DNA of 64,000 bases from Kamptonema formosum PCC 10802 (GCF_000332335.1 NZ_KB235948.1:1085239-1149238); one strand, 5' to 3'. Shown: positions 53,630 to 62,231, numbered from the stretch's first letter. Translations and numbers: made by a program. The notes: generated from the letters alone by a model not told the origin.

Positions 53630-55240
53630 CTACAGTGAAGCTAGCAGGGGGTGAAGATTATCTGCGGCATAGCCGACCTCTAGCAATGAATTCCCTTGCA
53701 GCTTTGACAGTAAACGTTCCATACGATCTAGGATATTATTTTTGGTGCGGAATTTACCGAGCATTTCGGATTTGATTGACGTGATAATGAGCCGGAACTG
53801 AATTTGCCCAACCTCGCTAAGAGCGGGTGCCGTGACCAGAGCATGGCTTCGGAAAAGCCGGCTGCTATCAATCTCCTCAGTTTCCAGTAAGTCCAGAATT
53901 TCTTTTATTACCTCTTCCGTAAAGTTGACCGTGACATACTTCATCACCACAGGCTGCAGTGTAAACAGCGAGTCAGAGTCTTCTGTGCTTTTTTCCATCA
54001 GTAAGCGCCGTTCCAGAGATTCCAGAGCCTCCATCACTTTTGCCTTTGAACCTTGCCACTTCAAGTATTCTAGCAAGGCTGAGAAGGAAACCGGAGTCCG
54101 GACAATGGCCAGCCAGTACATAATGTCCTCTTCTAAACTGGACAAGCGACTGAACTGGGAATCGAGCAACTCACAAATATCGCTCACAAGAACTGTGTTC
54201 AGGTTGATAAATTTAGAGACTTCCCCCTGAAATAATATTTGAATTCTTTTAGAGATAACCTTTAAGGAAGCTGGATTACCGCGATAGAGTTCAATGAGCC
54301 TACCCCAGTTGTCTGGGTCAGATAGCCCTTGCTCCTCCAGGATTTTGCGGGCATCTGCCTCCTGCAACCCCTCCACTGGCAATGAGCGAACCTGAAGGGT
54401 GTTTTGTGCCAGCAATGACACGGTTCTAGGTTGCTCGCGCCCCACAAGCAACAAGCAGCTGTGATGCGGCTGCACCGCCACTTGTCTGATTAGCTCTTCA
54501 TAGTCCTTATATTGCTCTCGATACTTCCCAGCCAGGTCATCACTGCGCAGAAGCGCCTCCACATCATCCAGTATCACCAGGCACCGGCGCTGGCGGAGAG
54601 CGTGAATCAGGCAGGAGACACTACCCTCTGCTTCTTGCCGGTTGGACATTGATTTTACCAGGTCTGCTAGAAATTCTGGAAGCAGTGGGCCTCCCGCTAG
54701 CGAGCGCCAGATGACCAACTCAAACTTATCCTGAATCTGTTGGGCCAGTCTTGCAGCCAGAGCCGTTTTACCAATCCCCCCCAGCCCCCAGATGGCCACC
54801 AGTCGGCAACCGTCCTTAACAATCGATTGCTCTAGAGTGGCCAGTTCGCCGGTGCGGCCATAGAAAACAGAGACATCAGGCGCTCCATCCCAATCGTGGC
54901 GCGGGATTGCGTTGCAGTCCAGAACCTTAGACGTATCCGGAGGCTGTGGGACTGGTTCAGGGCGCTGCTGCTGGGCTCGCCGCTCCAGTGCAGGCACCAG
55001 CACTATCTGAAACGTCTTTTTGGTCACCTGCTCTCCTATGACCTCTGACAGTAGCTTCCATAACGTGGGCGCGACCACCTTCTCTATATAGCCAATGGTG
55101 TAACCCGGAACCTCCATCTTATCGTATGTCTGACCCTCCCAGGCTCTCTGGATAATCTGCTTTTGGAGAGGACTCAAGCCTTCTCCTCTATGGCCAGCAA
55201 CCCATTCATCCAATCTGCTTAACACTTCTTCAATATCCAC
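53630..55240 (-). CDS. STAND (NB-ARC) NTPase lacking C-terminal sensor repeats
   Basis: A 536-residue protein. The N-terminal ~90 residues (MDIEEVLSRLDEWVAGHRGE, then LSPLQKQIIQRAW) form the small helical domain that often precedes NB-ARC in cyanobacteria. The NTPase follows with Walker A AIWGLGGIGKTALAARLAQQ, Walker B RCLVILDDVEALL and the GxP-like RGNPASLKVIS. A winged-helix region reaches ~485. The protein ends at NLHPLLASL, where homologues continue into WD40 or pentapeptide repeats. Without them no ligand sensor is visible, so it is either truncated or relies on a partner, perhaps the kinase encoded 34 bp downstream. A signalling or defence role is inference. Confidence 0.88.
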   Translation of the reverse strand: MDIEEVLSRLDEWVAGHRGEGLSPLQKQIIQRAWEGQTYDKMEVPGYTIGYIEKVVAPTLWKLLSEVIGEQVTKKTFQIVLVPALERRAQQQRPEPVPQPPDTSKVLDCNAIPRHDWDGAPDVSVFYGRTGELATLEQSIVKDGCRLVAIWGLGGIGKTALAARLAQQIQDKFELVIWRSLAGGPLLPEFLADLVKSMSNRQEAEGSVSCLIHALRQRRCLVILDDVEALLRSDDLAGKYREQYKDYEELIRQVAVQPHHSCLLLVGREQPRTVSLLAQNTLQVRSLPVEGLQEADARKILEEQGLSDPDNWGRLIELYRGNPASLKVISKRIQILFQGEVSKFINLNTVLVSDICELLDSQFSRLSSLEEDIMYWLAIVRTPVSFSALLEYLKWQGSKAKVMEALESLERRLLMEKSTEDSDSLFTLQPVVMKYVTVNFTEEVIKEILDLLETEEIDSSRLFRSHALVTAPALSEVGQIQFRLIITSIKSEMLGKFRTKNNILDRMERLLSKLQGNSLLEVGYAADNLHPLLASL

Positions 55241-55518
55241 CGCTCAGCCCCCTGTCTGAATTTGCTCCCTATTCTATCACGGTTTTGATGAAACTTATGA
55301 ATTAACTGAATGAACCCGTCGCTCAGATACTGGTTAAAAGCTATGAATTTTAGGTATTTTCATTCTTAAATCAGGCGCTCATAATGGAGTCATAGCGTAG
55401 GAGGTAACGAGATAAAACGCGCTGGCCCGACTCCTCTGGTAACGAAAATATCAGATAAAGATTCTGCGGTTTTCAAGGGGATTATTGCCTTCGTACCGTC
55501 GAAGCTTCGCGGTGGGAG

Positions 55519-55740
55519 CCTTCCATTCGAGGAAGTGCCTAGCTCTGAAGCCAAGCCAAACAAGAGGTTCGCAGTCTCCAGATTTTCTGCCTAAGCGAAG
55601 CCACTCCTATCGTTCAGCATCAAGCGCCAACGACTGTACAGTCCTGCATCATGCCTGGGACTCAGTTAGCTATGCGTGAAATGCTTGCCAACCACATTAT
55701 TTTCTGAAACACATGGAAGCTAAACGTTTAACTTCTGCGC
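55519..55740. repeat. Duplicated leader region, copy 1
   Basis: Starts CCTTCCATTCGAGGAAGT and includes AAGCCAAACAAGAGGTTCGC, the ACTGTACAGTCCTGCATCAT block and AAACGTTTAACTTC. It matches 56372-56600 with scattered differences over ~220 bp. It lies upstream of the DUF2690 gene. Confidence 0.9.
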
Positions 55741-55778
55741 TCACAGTCATTTTCCCTTCTAGCGAGGAAATCAAATGA
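55713..55778 (+). pseudogene. Vestigial 21-codon start of an M23-type gene
   Basis: The frame MEAKRLTSALTVIFPSSEEI, then Lys and stop, begins at the ATG at 55713, which corresponds to the start of the M23 gene in the second repeat copy (MNTKRLTSAI). Its TGA overlaps the ATG of the next gene (ATGA at 55775-55778). It looks like the leftover 5' end of a duplicated gene whose body was replaced, and it could now act as a leader peptide. Confidence 0.65.
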
Positions 55779-56218
55779 ATTACAAACTCTTTATGGCTGG
55801 TATTTGCGCTGCTTTGAGTGCGTCTCTCACATTTGCTTTAAAAGCAGAGGCAGCTTGTTTCGGTTCTACGTGCAACAATAAAGATCCAGTAAAGGAAGGC
55901 TGTACTGACGGGCAAGTAGTTACCCCGACGGAACCCTTTGGCTACTACTATTACGGCCCCTGGTGGAATCGTCAACGGCGACAAATTAGTGTCTATCTCG
56001 TGTATTCAAAGAAATGTAACGCTAACTGGACTAAGGCAGATGTGCCTTCTGGAACACTTCTTTATGTGGAAGAATCACCCCCCCCACAAAACCGGTTCGG
56101 ACGCTATACAACTCAAACGATTGGATGGAGCTATGGAAATATGTCTAATGGATACGTCACCAACATGGGATGTGCTGAGGTTCCAGGTTCAGGGAGGTAT
56201 TGCACAAATTTTAGGTAG
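55775..56218 (+). CDS. Secreted DUF2690-type protein
   Basis: A 147-residue protein with a signal peptide (MAGICAALSASLTFALKAEA, cleaved before ACFG). The mature N-terminus CFGSTCNNKDPVKEGCTDGQ has the Cys spacing of DUF2690, a small secreted domain common in actinobacteria and cyanobacteria. Aromatic residues (YYYYGPWWN) and four to six Cys suggest a disulfide-bonded beta protein outside the cell. The start ATG overlaps the stop of the vestigial 21-codon frame. It is followed by an intrinsic terminator and then by the second copy of its own leader, ahead of the M23 peptidase gene. Function is unknown; shared leader control with the peptidase is likely. Confidence 0.75.
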   Translation: MNYKLFMAGICAALSASLTFALKAEAACFGSTCNNKDPVKEGCTDGQVVTPTEPFGYYYYGPWWNRQRRQISVYLVYSKKCNANWTKADVPSGTLLYVEESPPPQNRFGRYTTQTIGWSYGNMSNGYVTNMGCAEVPGSGRYCTNFR

Positions 56219-56271
56219 TCAGGTGGAAACCTACCACAACCTATAAATTGGGATTAATTACTTTCTGTCTC

Positions 56272-56300
56272 GGAAGCCTGCGGAGACAGGCTTCCATCGC
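56272..56300 (+). terminator. Intrinsic terminator after DUF2690 gene
   Basis: The 9 bp stem GGAAGCCTG/CAGGCTTCC (56272-56280 with 56287-56295), loop CGGAGA, is followed by a T-rich stretch. Confidence 0.75.
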
Positions 56301-56371
56301 CCTGATTTGTTTTCTCTCTTTAGAAGGAAGAGAAAGCCTGTCAGTTTAGTTTGGCTGCAATTCTTTAAATA

Positions 56372-56600
56372 CCTTCCATTCGAGGAAGTAACTAGCCCTG
56401 AAGCAAAGCCAAACAAGAGGTTCGCAGAGTTCAGTTCTTCTGCCTAAGCGAACCCACTCCTATAGTTCAGCATCAATCAAGCGCCAACGATTGTACAGTC
56501 CTGCATCATGCCTGGGACTCAGTTCGTTGTGAGCGAAATTCACGCAAATAACCTTATTTTCTGAACAGCCATGAACACGAAACGTTTAACTTCAGCGATC
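56372..56600. repeat. Duplicated leader region, copy 2
   Basis: Second copy of 55519-55740, directly upstream of and extending into the first codons of the M23 peptidase gene (AAACGTTTAACTTC). This is the copy with the intact gene. Confidence 0.9.
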
Positions 56601-57530
56601 GCAGCTGCTTCACTTCTTACTCTTGGCGGATTGGGAGTAAGCTTACAGAAAGCTGGGATTAAGCCAATGCCAGCTGTTGCTCAGACTGCTTCTTGTGACG
56701 CGAGTATTCGTACAGAATATTTCTCCCGACGAGTCGGGTCAAGTAATGGAATTAACCTTCGGTCTGACCGGCGACTTGATGCCCGTACTTCCCAGAATGT
56801 TGCTTACAATCAAATGGTTGAGTTTGATGGTTGGGCCTACGGTCAAAGCGTCAATGACCTATGGACGGGAAAGCCTGATGCGCTCTGGTATAAGCTGAAA
56901 AATCAAAACCTTTGGGTTCCCAGCGCTTACATGATAGGGTATCCGCCCAGTAATCCTCCCATACAGCCTAATTGTAGTAATGGTAGCAGTAATGGGAGCG
57001 GGCAAATTAACCTTCCGTTCAGAAGCGGTCAAACCTGGTATGTCTGTCAAGGTTATCAGGGGCCAATTAGCCACTCAAATACTTATTCCTTCGACCTTAC
57101 AGTGGCGCGAGAGGATATTGGGTCAACTGGCTGCTGGGCAGCCAACGGTAATGTTAACAAATCGGCAGGTCAGCCAGTTTTTGCACCAGCGGCTGGAACA
57201 GTCTCATACGTCAATTCTGACATGGTTTGTTTAACACTTGATTCTGGTCGCAGCCTTCTGATTGGTCACATGAATCGCACAGTTGGTAACGGGGCCCGTG
57301 TAAATCAAGACACTCAGCTGGGTACAGTGTCTGGAGCAAATCAAGCAACCAATGGTGGATATGCTCACATCCATATTGAGGCTCGTAACGGTGCTGGATG
57401 TCCTCTTCCTGTACCGCAGCGATCAGTTCCTTTTACTGCTGCACAAAAATTTCAGTTCAATGGAGTCGGGGATCTGCCAGATTTACCAGGCCGGCCAGAT
57501 TATCAAGGAAGAGCCTTAACCAGGCGGTAG
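56571..57530 (+). CDS. Secreted M23 family metallopeptidase
   Basis: A 319-residue protein with a signal peptide (TSAIAAASLLTLGGLGVSLQ; cleavage probably after AVAQ near residue 38). An SH3-like segment (~50-125, INLRSDRRLDARTSQNVAYN) is followed by a Ser/Gly linker. The peptidase domain (~150-290) has His and Asp of ISHSNTYSFDLTVA, APAAGTVSYVN, LLIGHMN and the HxH of GGYAHIHIEARNG. M23 enzymes cut glycine-containing or stem-peptide bonds in peptidoglycan outside the cell. The first motif keeps His and Asp at the usual spacing, so an active zinc site is plausible. The leader is duplicated upstream of the DUF2690 gene. Confidence 0.9.
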   Translation: MNTKRLTSAIAAASLLTLGGLGVSLQKAGIKPMPAVAQTASCDASIRTEYFSRRVGSSNGINLRSDRRLDARTSQNVAYNQMVEFDGWAYGQSVNDLWTGKPDALWYKLKNQNLWVPSAYMIGYPPSNPPIQPNCSNGSSNGSGQINLPFRSGQTWYVCQGYQGPISHSNTYSFDLTVAREDIGSTGCWAANGNVNKSAGQPVFAPAAGTVSYVNSDMVCLTLDSGRSLLIGHMNRTVGNGARVNQDTQLGTVSGANQATNGGYAHIHIEARNGAGCPLPVPQRSVPFTAAQKFQFNGVGDLPDLPGRPDYQGRALTRR

Positions 57531-57689
57531 CTCTTAGAAACTCTAGCAATTCTTTAATTGCTCTCAGACAGCGGCTAGTTTCGAGTTTCGATTTGCACCT
57601 CTATATCGCAGTCCCATCTTTTTCAAATTCAACTGCGATCTATATCAATCACCTCATGCTGCTCTTGCTGTCTTTCTGATCTAGTCTGG

Positions 57690-57726
57690 GCGACCGCGCT
57701 TCCTTCGTGCAGCGCGGTCGCTTCTC
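57690..57726 (+). terminator. Strong hairpin between M23 and Pro/Tyr-repeat genes
   Basis: The 11 bp stem GCGACCGCGCT/AGCGCGGTCGC (57690-57700 with 57711-57721), loop TCCTTCGTGC, is followed by TTCTCC. It may terminate the M23 transcript; it lies 43 bp before the next ATG. Confidence 0.65.
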
Positions 57727-57763
57727 CTCACCCACAAACGCCGCCACAATCCCGGAGTCAAAC

Positions 57764-58462
57764 ATGATTACCCAAAACAATCTATTTCCGAAGCGATTCG
57801 GCAACCTAGCTCTTGGGGTGGCGCTGTCCATTCCAATGGTTGCCTTGAGTCCCCAGAAGACTTTAGCCATACCCCTGCAACCCATACTGGATCAAATGGG
57901 GCGGCGTGCGATAGAGGGCTTTTTCGGTATTGGATATGGCACCCAACTATTACCACCCAATCAACAATTTCCCTACACCCAAGAGATAGCTGGATCTTCA
58001 GGCTCCGAGCCTGCCGCCTATCCCCCACCGGCTTATCCGTCACCTGACGCAACCGGCGTCTATTCCCCACAACCAACCTACCCACAACCGGCTTATTCAC
58101 AACCGGCATATCCACCCCCAACCTACCCACAGCCCGCCTACTCACAACCGGCATATCCACCTCAAACCTATCCACAACCGGCTTATTCACAACCGGCATA
58201 TCCACCCCCAACCTACCCACAACCGGTTTATTCACAACCGGCATATCCACCCCAAACCTACCCACAACCCGCCTACTCACAACCGGCATATCCCCCCCCA
58301 GCATATCCGGGATATTCACAACCCGCCTACCCACCCCCAACCTATCCCCCCTATCAACCACCGGCATATCCCCCACCGGCATATCCCCCCGCCTATCCCA
58401 TGCCCTATCCCGTTTACCCACCGGCACGCTCAAGCCCACCCGTAATCATCAACAACTTTTAA
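57764..58462 (+). CDS. Secreted Pro/Tyr-repeat protein
   Basis: About 232 residues from the ATG at 57764 (MITQNNLFPKRFGNLALGVA), with GGAG upstream; 19 earlier in-frame codons pass through the hairpin and are not used. A signal peptide ends near LAIP. After a ~55-residue segment (LDQMGRRAIEGFFGIGYGTQ), the rest is YPQPAYSQPAYPPPT-type repeats of ~15 residues, encoded by 45 bp DNA repeats. Such extensin-like chains are usually extracellular or wall-associated. No catalytic domain is present. With the DUF2690 and M23 genes upstream it forms a run of exported proteins on one strand. Confidence 0.72.
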   Translation: MITQNNLFPKRFGNLALGVALSIPMVALSPQKTLAIPLQPILDQMGRRAIEGFFGIGYGTQLLPPNQQFPYTQEIAGSSGSEPAAYPPPAYPSPDATGVYSPQPTYPQPAYSQPAYPPPTYPQPAYSQPAYPPQTYPQPAYSQPAYPPPTYPQPVYSQPAYPPQTYPQPAYSQPAYPPPAYPGYSQPAYPPPTYPPYQPPAYPPPAYPPAYPMPYPVYPPARSSPPVIINNF

Positions 58463-59227
58463 AACTGTCAACTCAAAAGAATTATCGCCCTTCCTATCGG
58501 TGAGGTGCAGTCGCTTCTTTGCACTCTCCAATCTCGCACATCGCTCGCCCACCTTGAGGCGAAGCAAAATGAACTCTCCCCTCTTCCCTCTTCGCGCTCC
58601 TTCACGCCGGCAGTGCTACAGCCCACTCACCTATTATTATCCACGATTGTTCCAGCAACAGAGCTCGACTCCCCGAAAAAAAAGCTCCACTTTTCCAGCA
58701 AGAGCGCTCGACTCCCCGAGAAAAAAGCTCCACTTTTCCAACAAGAGAACTCCACCCCACACCTCCTACTCCCCTCTGGACAGGCGAGACGCCTGTCCTA
58801 CGCCTTTTGGCAGACCGGCGCTCATCTTGGCGCAGAGGTTTCTCCCCGCTGTTTATGGAATTCAGGACTTACGCACCGACCTTAATTGTGTGGTGGGTTA
58901 CGCGCTTCGCTAACCCACCCTACAGATACAGGCTTTGCGTAAGTCCTGGAATTGCGGGACGCCTGTCCTGCGCCTTTTGGCAAAATTCCCACCGGCTACT
59001 TGACAAAATTCCCATCCTGTGCTATTAACACCGGCTCTCTCAGCAAGACAGCCCCACCCCCTCACCCACAGACATCAAACTCTCACACATCGACCTCTCC
59101 TCTCTAGGCGCTCCTTCACGGAGGCGGTTCAAAAATCTGAGATATTCAATGAGTGCGGCTGAATTGCAATCCCCGCTCGGGATTCACGCAAACGAACTGC
59201 CCACCACTGATAGCACTATCAGACTCC
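58463..59227. other. Intergenic region with short repeats and a MITE
   Basis: Contains a ~45 bp direct repeat (CTCGACTCCCCGARAAAAAA, then GCTCCACTTTTCCA) at 58664-58750, a GGACAGGCGAGACGCCTGTCC hairpin at ~58779 and the MITE at 58858-58953. The small frames are not credible genes. Confidence 0.6.
58858..58953. mobile_element. MITE family C with target duplication
   Basis: Perfect 13 bp inverted ends CAGGACTTACGCA (58863-58875) and TGCGTAAGTCCTG (58936-58948) flank an 86 bp unit, with GAATT directly repeated on both sides. The centre has a GGTGGGTTACGCG/CGCTAACCCACC hairpin. Confidence 0.85.
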
Positions 59228-59258
59228 CAGACACAGGTTGTATTCTACCCGAGTGAAA
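59228..59258 (+). promoter_or_regulatory. Start-region motif shared with the dual-ATPase gene
   Basis: CAGACACAGGTTGTATTCTA, then CCCGAGTGAAA; compare 11943-11972. It overlaps the TTG (59238) and GTG (59253) that are candidate starts of the Omp85 gene. Confidence 0.45.
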
Positions 59259-60917
59259 CCCCCGATAACCCCCATCCCCGCCCCTACTGTAGCAATTGTT
59301 ACCTTAGCAACCCTTGCCGGCAATCTCTGCGGGGGAATTAGTCCCGCCCAGGCGGAAACACCACCGGCACAGAGCGAGTTTGGATTTTCGATTGTGGATT
59401 TTGAATTGTCCAAGCAAACGGTAACATCTTTTCCGCCTCAGGAAACCAGACTGTCTCTCTCAACGGCAGAGCAAACAGCACCCGTTCCGGGAAGCACTTC
59501 CACCGACGCCGGGGATCTCGCACCCCCCCCAGAGATGCCGGTGGCGGATAGCAGTGAAAAGCAATTGCCAGAAGTGCCGCAAGAAGAACTCACCCCCCCG
59601 GAAGCTCAGCTCACTGTCACAGACATCCAAATCCGCTTTGTCAACAAACAGGGCTCGCCGGCAGATGAAAATGGCCGGCCCATTGAGGGGCGCACCAGCA
59701 AACGTTTCATCCTCGGCGAGTTAAAACTCCAGCCCGGTGCGGCGTTCAGCGAGGAGTTACTCGAACAGGACTTGCGCCGGCTCAGGCGATTGAGGCTCTT
59801 TGAGCGCGCCAGCGTTTCTGCGCGGCGAGAAGGAGCCGGTGTTACCCTCATCTATGACTTGCAAGAGGCTCGCGCCCGCTCTCTCACCCCGGGTGCCGGC
59901 AATAGCGGCGACGTGGGACTTTACGGCTCCCTAACCTATGACGACCAGAATATCGGCGGTCTGAACCAGCAGGTGTTTGCAAGAGTGCAGATTAGCGGCA
60001 AAGACGTGCAGTACAGAGCCGGCTACACAGATCCTTACCGTGCCGGCGAGCCAGATCGCTTGGGCTACAGTGTGGGGCTGTTTCGCCAGCGGGATTTTTC
60101 CCGCACCTTCACCGACGAAATCGAGCTTGCCAACGGCGACAGCGTGCGGGAGGGGCGGTTTGGCGGCGGCGCGGCGCTGCTGCGCTCTTTCGATGGCTGG
60201 GATGGCTCCCTCGGCTTGAACTACACCCGCATCAGCATGCGCGATTCCGACTGGGATGTGGTGAGAAAGGATGCCCAGGGCAATCCCCTCTCCATCAGCG
60301 GAGACGGTATCGACGACTTGGTTACCGTCTCTCTGGGGGTGACGCGCGATTTGCGCAACCGGCGCTCTAACCCGACAGACGGCTCAGTTCTCACTCTCAG
60401 CGCCGAACAGTCGGTTCCTGTCGGGCTCGGCAACATCTTCGCGCACCGGCTGCGGGCGAACTACACCCAGTATGTGCCGGTGGGGCAAAGGGGTGCCGGT
60501 GAGCCTTCCGGCTCGACCGCACTAGCAGAAGTGCTGGCGTTTAACCTGCAAGCCGGTACGGTGCTCGGCGATTTGCCACCCTCCGAGGCGTTCAATCTCG
60601 GCGGGTTGAATTCCGTGCGCGGATACGGTGCCGGTAAAGTTGGCAGCGGGCGCAGTTACGTCCTCGGCTCTGTGGAGTACCGCTTTCCCATCGCAGCGCC
60701 GGTGGGCGGAGTGCTCTTTGCTGACTTCGCCTCAGATTTGGGCTCTGGCGATACTGTCCTCGGCACGCCTGCTGCTGTGCGCGACAAACCAGGCACCGGC
60801 TTCGGTTACGGCATCGGGTTGCGGGTGCTCTCGCCTCTCGGTCTAATTCGCGGTGACTTGGGCATCAGTGACGGGGGGGAGATTCGCTTTGAACTCACCA
60901 CCGGTCAGCGGTTTTAG
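59238..60917 (+). CDS. Omp85/BamA-family outer membrane protein
   Basis: A frame of up to 559 residues. The start is uncertain: TTG at 59238 or GTG at 59253, both in a repeat-like motif. A signal-like segment (VAIVTLATLAGNLCGGISPA, then QAE) is followed by a ~90-residue Pro-rich linker and one POTRA domain (~130-210: VTDIQIRFVNKQGSP, GAAFSEELLEQDLRRL). A C-terminal 16-strand-type barrel follows with FNLGGLNSVRGYGAGKVGSG and a terminal Phe (TTGQRF). It is shorter than BamA and closer to TamA/FhaC-like or single-POTRA cyanobacterial forms. It should sit in the outer membrane and help insert or export proteins; which ones is unknown. Stretch FGFSIVDFEL derives from heptamer-like DNA. Confidence 0.85.
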   Translation: MYSTRVKPPITPIPAPTVAIVTLATLAGNLCGGISPAQAETPPAQSEFGFSIVDFELSKQTVTSFPPQETRLSLSTAEQTAPVPGSTSTDAGDLAPPPEMPVADSSEKQLPEVPQEELTPPEAQLTVTDIQIRFVNKQGSPADENGRPIEGRTSKRFILGELKLQPGAAFSEELLEQDLRRLRRLRLFERASVSARREGAGVTLIYDLQEARARSLTPGAGNSGDVGLYGSLTYDDQNIGGLNQQVFARVQISGKDVQYRAGYTDPYRAGEPDRLGYSVGLFRQRDFSRTFTDEIELANGDSVREGRFGGGAALLRSFDGWDGSLGLNYTRISMRDSDWDVVRKDAQGNPLSISGDGIDDLVTVSLGVTRDLRNRRSNPTDGSVLTLSAEQSVPVGLGNIFAHRLRANYTQYVPVGQRGAGEPSGSTALAEVLAFNLQAGTVLGDLPPSEAFNLGGLNSVRGYGAGKVGSGRSYVLGSVEYRFPIAAPVGGVLFADFASDLGSGDTVLGTPAAVRDKPGTGFGYGIGLRVLSPLGLIRGDLGISDGGEIRFELTTGQRF

Positions 60918-60938
60918 TCCCTCACAAGCCGCGCTCCC

Positions 60939-61412
60939 TCAAAAATTGGCCCGGGAGACCGGTCTTTGGGCTAATCGCAGCTGCTGCACTGCCCCTACCG
61001 ACAGGATCGGTCTGATCCAAGCCACCAATTGCCCCCACGCCTGGGACTCCGCTACAGAGCGGGCGTGCTTGAACTGGTGCGTGTAGAACTCTGTCCAGAA
61101 GGGCGGCGCTAGGTGCGAGAGCCAGCGCTTGCGCCACCGCTTCAGCCAGCGGGCCACATCTTCCCATTCCGGCAGTCTGACTCCCAAAATCGGGGGAAAG
61201 TCGGCATAGCTGACAAATCTGCTCACTGTCTTGGCGTGGACATAGACTATGTGCTGCTTGCAGTCGATGCGGCGAATATCCTCAATCCTGATCTTGAACA
61301 TCAGCGCCACCGTCTCTTCGGTGACAAATCGCGCTAGGGGGTGCAGCACCGGCGACTTGTGGTTGATTTTTGATTCTCGGATGGCGGGCGAGTTGGGTGA
61401 GGGCTGTGTCAT
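60939..61412 (-). CDS. Conserved cyanobacterial hypothetical protein
   Basis: A 157-residue protein starting at the ATG at 61410-61412, with AAGGAGA five bases upstream. The basic, Trp-rich core (VTEETVALMFKIRIEDIRRI, then YVHAKTVSRFVSYADFPPIL and WLKRWRKRWLSHLAPPFWTE) looks like a compact soluble protein. I recall similar uncharacterised proteins only in cyanobacteria. It is convergent with the Omp85 gene, 21 bp between stops. No signal or membrane segment is present. Function is unknown. Confidence 0.72.
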   Translation of the reverse strand: MTQPSPNSPAIRESKINHKSPVLHPLARFVTEETVALMFKIRIEDIRRIDCKQHIVYVHAKTVSRFVSYADFPPILGVRLPEWEDVARWLKRWRKRWLSHLAPPFWTEFYTHQFKHARSVAESQAWGQLVAWIRPILSVGAVQQLRLAQRPVSRANF

Positions 61413-61622
61413 GGTTTCTCCTTGGGACAGTTCCTTGCTGGTAGTTTTTTTGGGATCGCCCTTCAGTCTTCTGGCTGGGGGGCGCTTTTTTTATCCTTAC
61501 TACCACTCTAGCGCCTGTGTCGCGTCTTGTCAAGCCTTTTTTAAAATTTTATAAAAACTTTACAAAAGACTTGTGTTCAAGTGCTAAGATGGAACAGAAG
61601 TTGTTAATGGGCCAAAGCGGTT

Positions 61623-61817
61623 GTGACGAGAGCCAGTACAGCAATTGGGGTAAGTCCCCTAATCAAGGAAATGGTTCAGAAGAAAGCGTTAGAGACGCGA
61701 CTGACGCTCAAAGAGGTGATTTACATGGGCATGCTCGCCATCGACGAACTGGACGATCAGCGCCGCGAACAACTGGCCGATCGGGTTCACCAGATGCAGG
61801 TCAACGGTGAAATATAG
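61623..61817 (+). CDS. Small conserved-type hypothetical protein
   Basis: A 64-residue frame from the GTG at 61623: TRASTAIGVSPLIKEMVQKK, then ALETRLTLKEVIYMGMLAID and a charged helix. It is probably helical throughout and could be a DNA-binding or antitoxin-like protein, but no motif decides this. The stop overlaps the start of a GGCATGG heptamer tract. No Shine-Dalgarno site is clear. Confidence 0.5.
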   Translation: MTRASTAIGVSPLIKEMVQKKALETRLTLKEVIYMGMLAIDELDDQRREQLADRVHQMQVNGEI

Positions 61818-61893
61818 GGTATGGGGCATTGGGGATTGGGCATGGGGCATTGGGCATGAGGCATTGGGCATGGGGCATTGGGCATGGGGCATT
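61815..61893. repeat. Tandem GGCATTG/GGCATGG heptamers
   Basis: About ten copies of the 7-base unit follow the small gene. It is the same unit as at 15767-15822. Confidence 0.85.
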
Positions 61894-61933
61894 GCAAGCC
61901 CCGTGCTAGGTGGATATGGGACGCCAGAGCCAG

Positions 61934-62017
61934 TCAAATTTAGGGATATCCGGAAGAAAGGTTTTTACAAATCCCCGACTTCAGACCGGTTTTGTATATA
62001 TGCTTTCTTCCGGAAAT
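61934..62017. repeat. Hairpin family B, full copy 1
   Basis: 84 bp: TCAAATTTAGGGATATCCGG, AAGAAAGGTTTTTACAAAT, a variable core, then TTTTGTATATATGCTTTCTT and CCGGAAAT. The 12 bp ends pair (TCCGGAAGAAAG with CTTTCTTCCGGA). Confidence 0.85.
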
Positions 62018-62147
62018 CAAAAAATTCTACCTGGCGGGCCGGCACAGCCAAGGGCCACCAGCTGAAAATTGGCCCAAACTTGGCCAAAAATTGGCCCCCC
62101 CACACGGGGAATATGGCCCATGCAGGCGCACAGGGGAGGCCAAGACC

Positions 62148-62231
62148 TCAAATTTAGGGATATCCGGAAGAAAGGTTTTTACAAATACCCGACTTTAGAC
62201 AGGTTTTGTATATATGCTTTCTTCCGGAAAT
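62148..62231. repeat. Hairpin family B, full copy 2
   Basis: Same length and ends as 61934-62017, with about five differences confined to the core. Confidence 0.85.

Noticed and set aside
57768..58439. Antisense protein with VDMPVV repeats
   Set aside because: It is the complement of the Pro/Tyr repeat gene, which has a signal peptide and ribosome-binding site on the plus strand.
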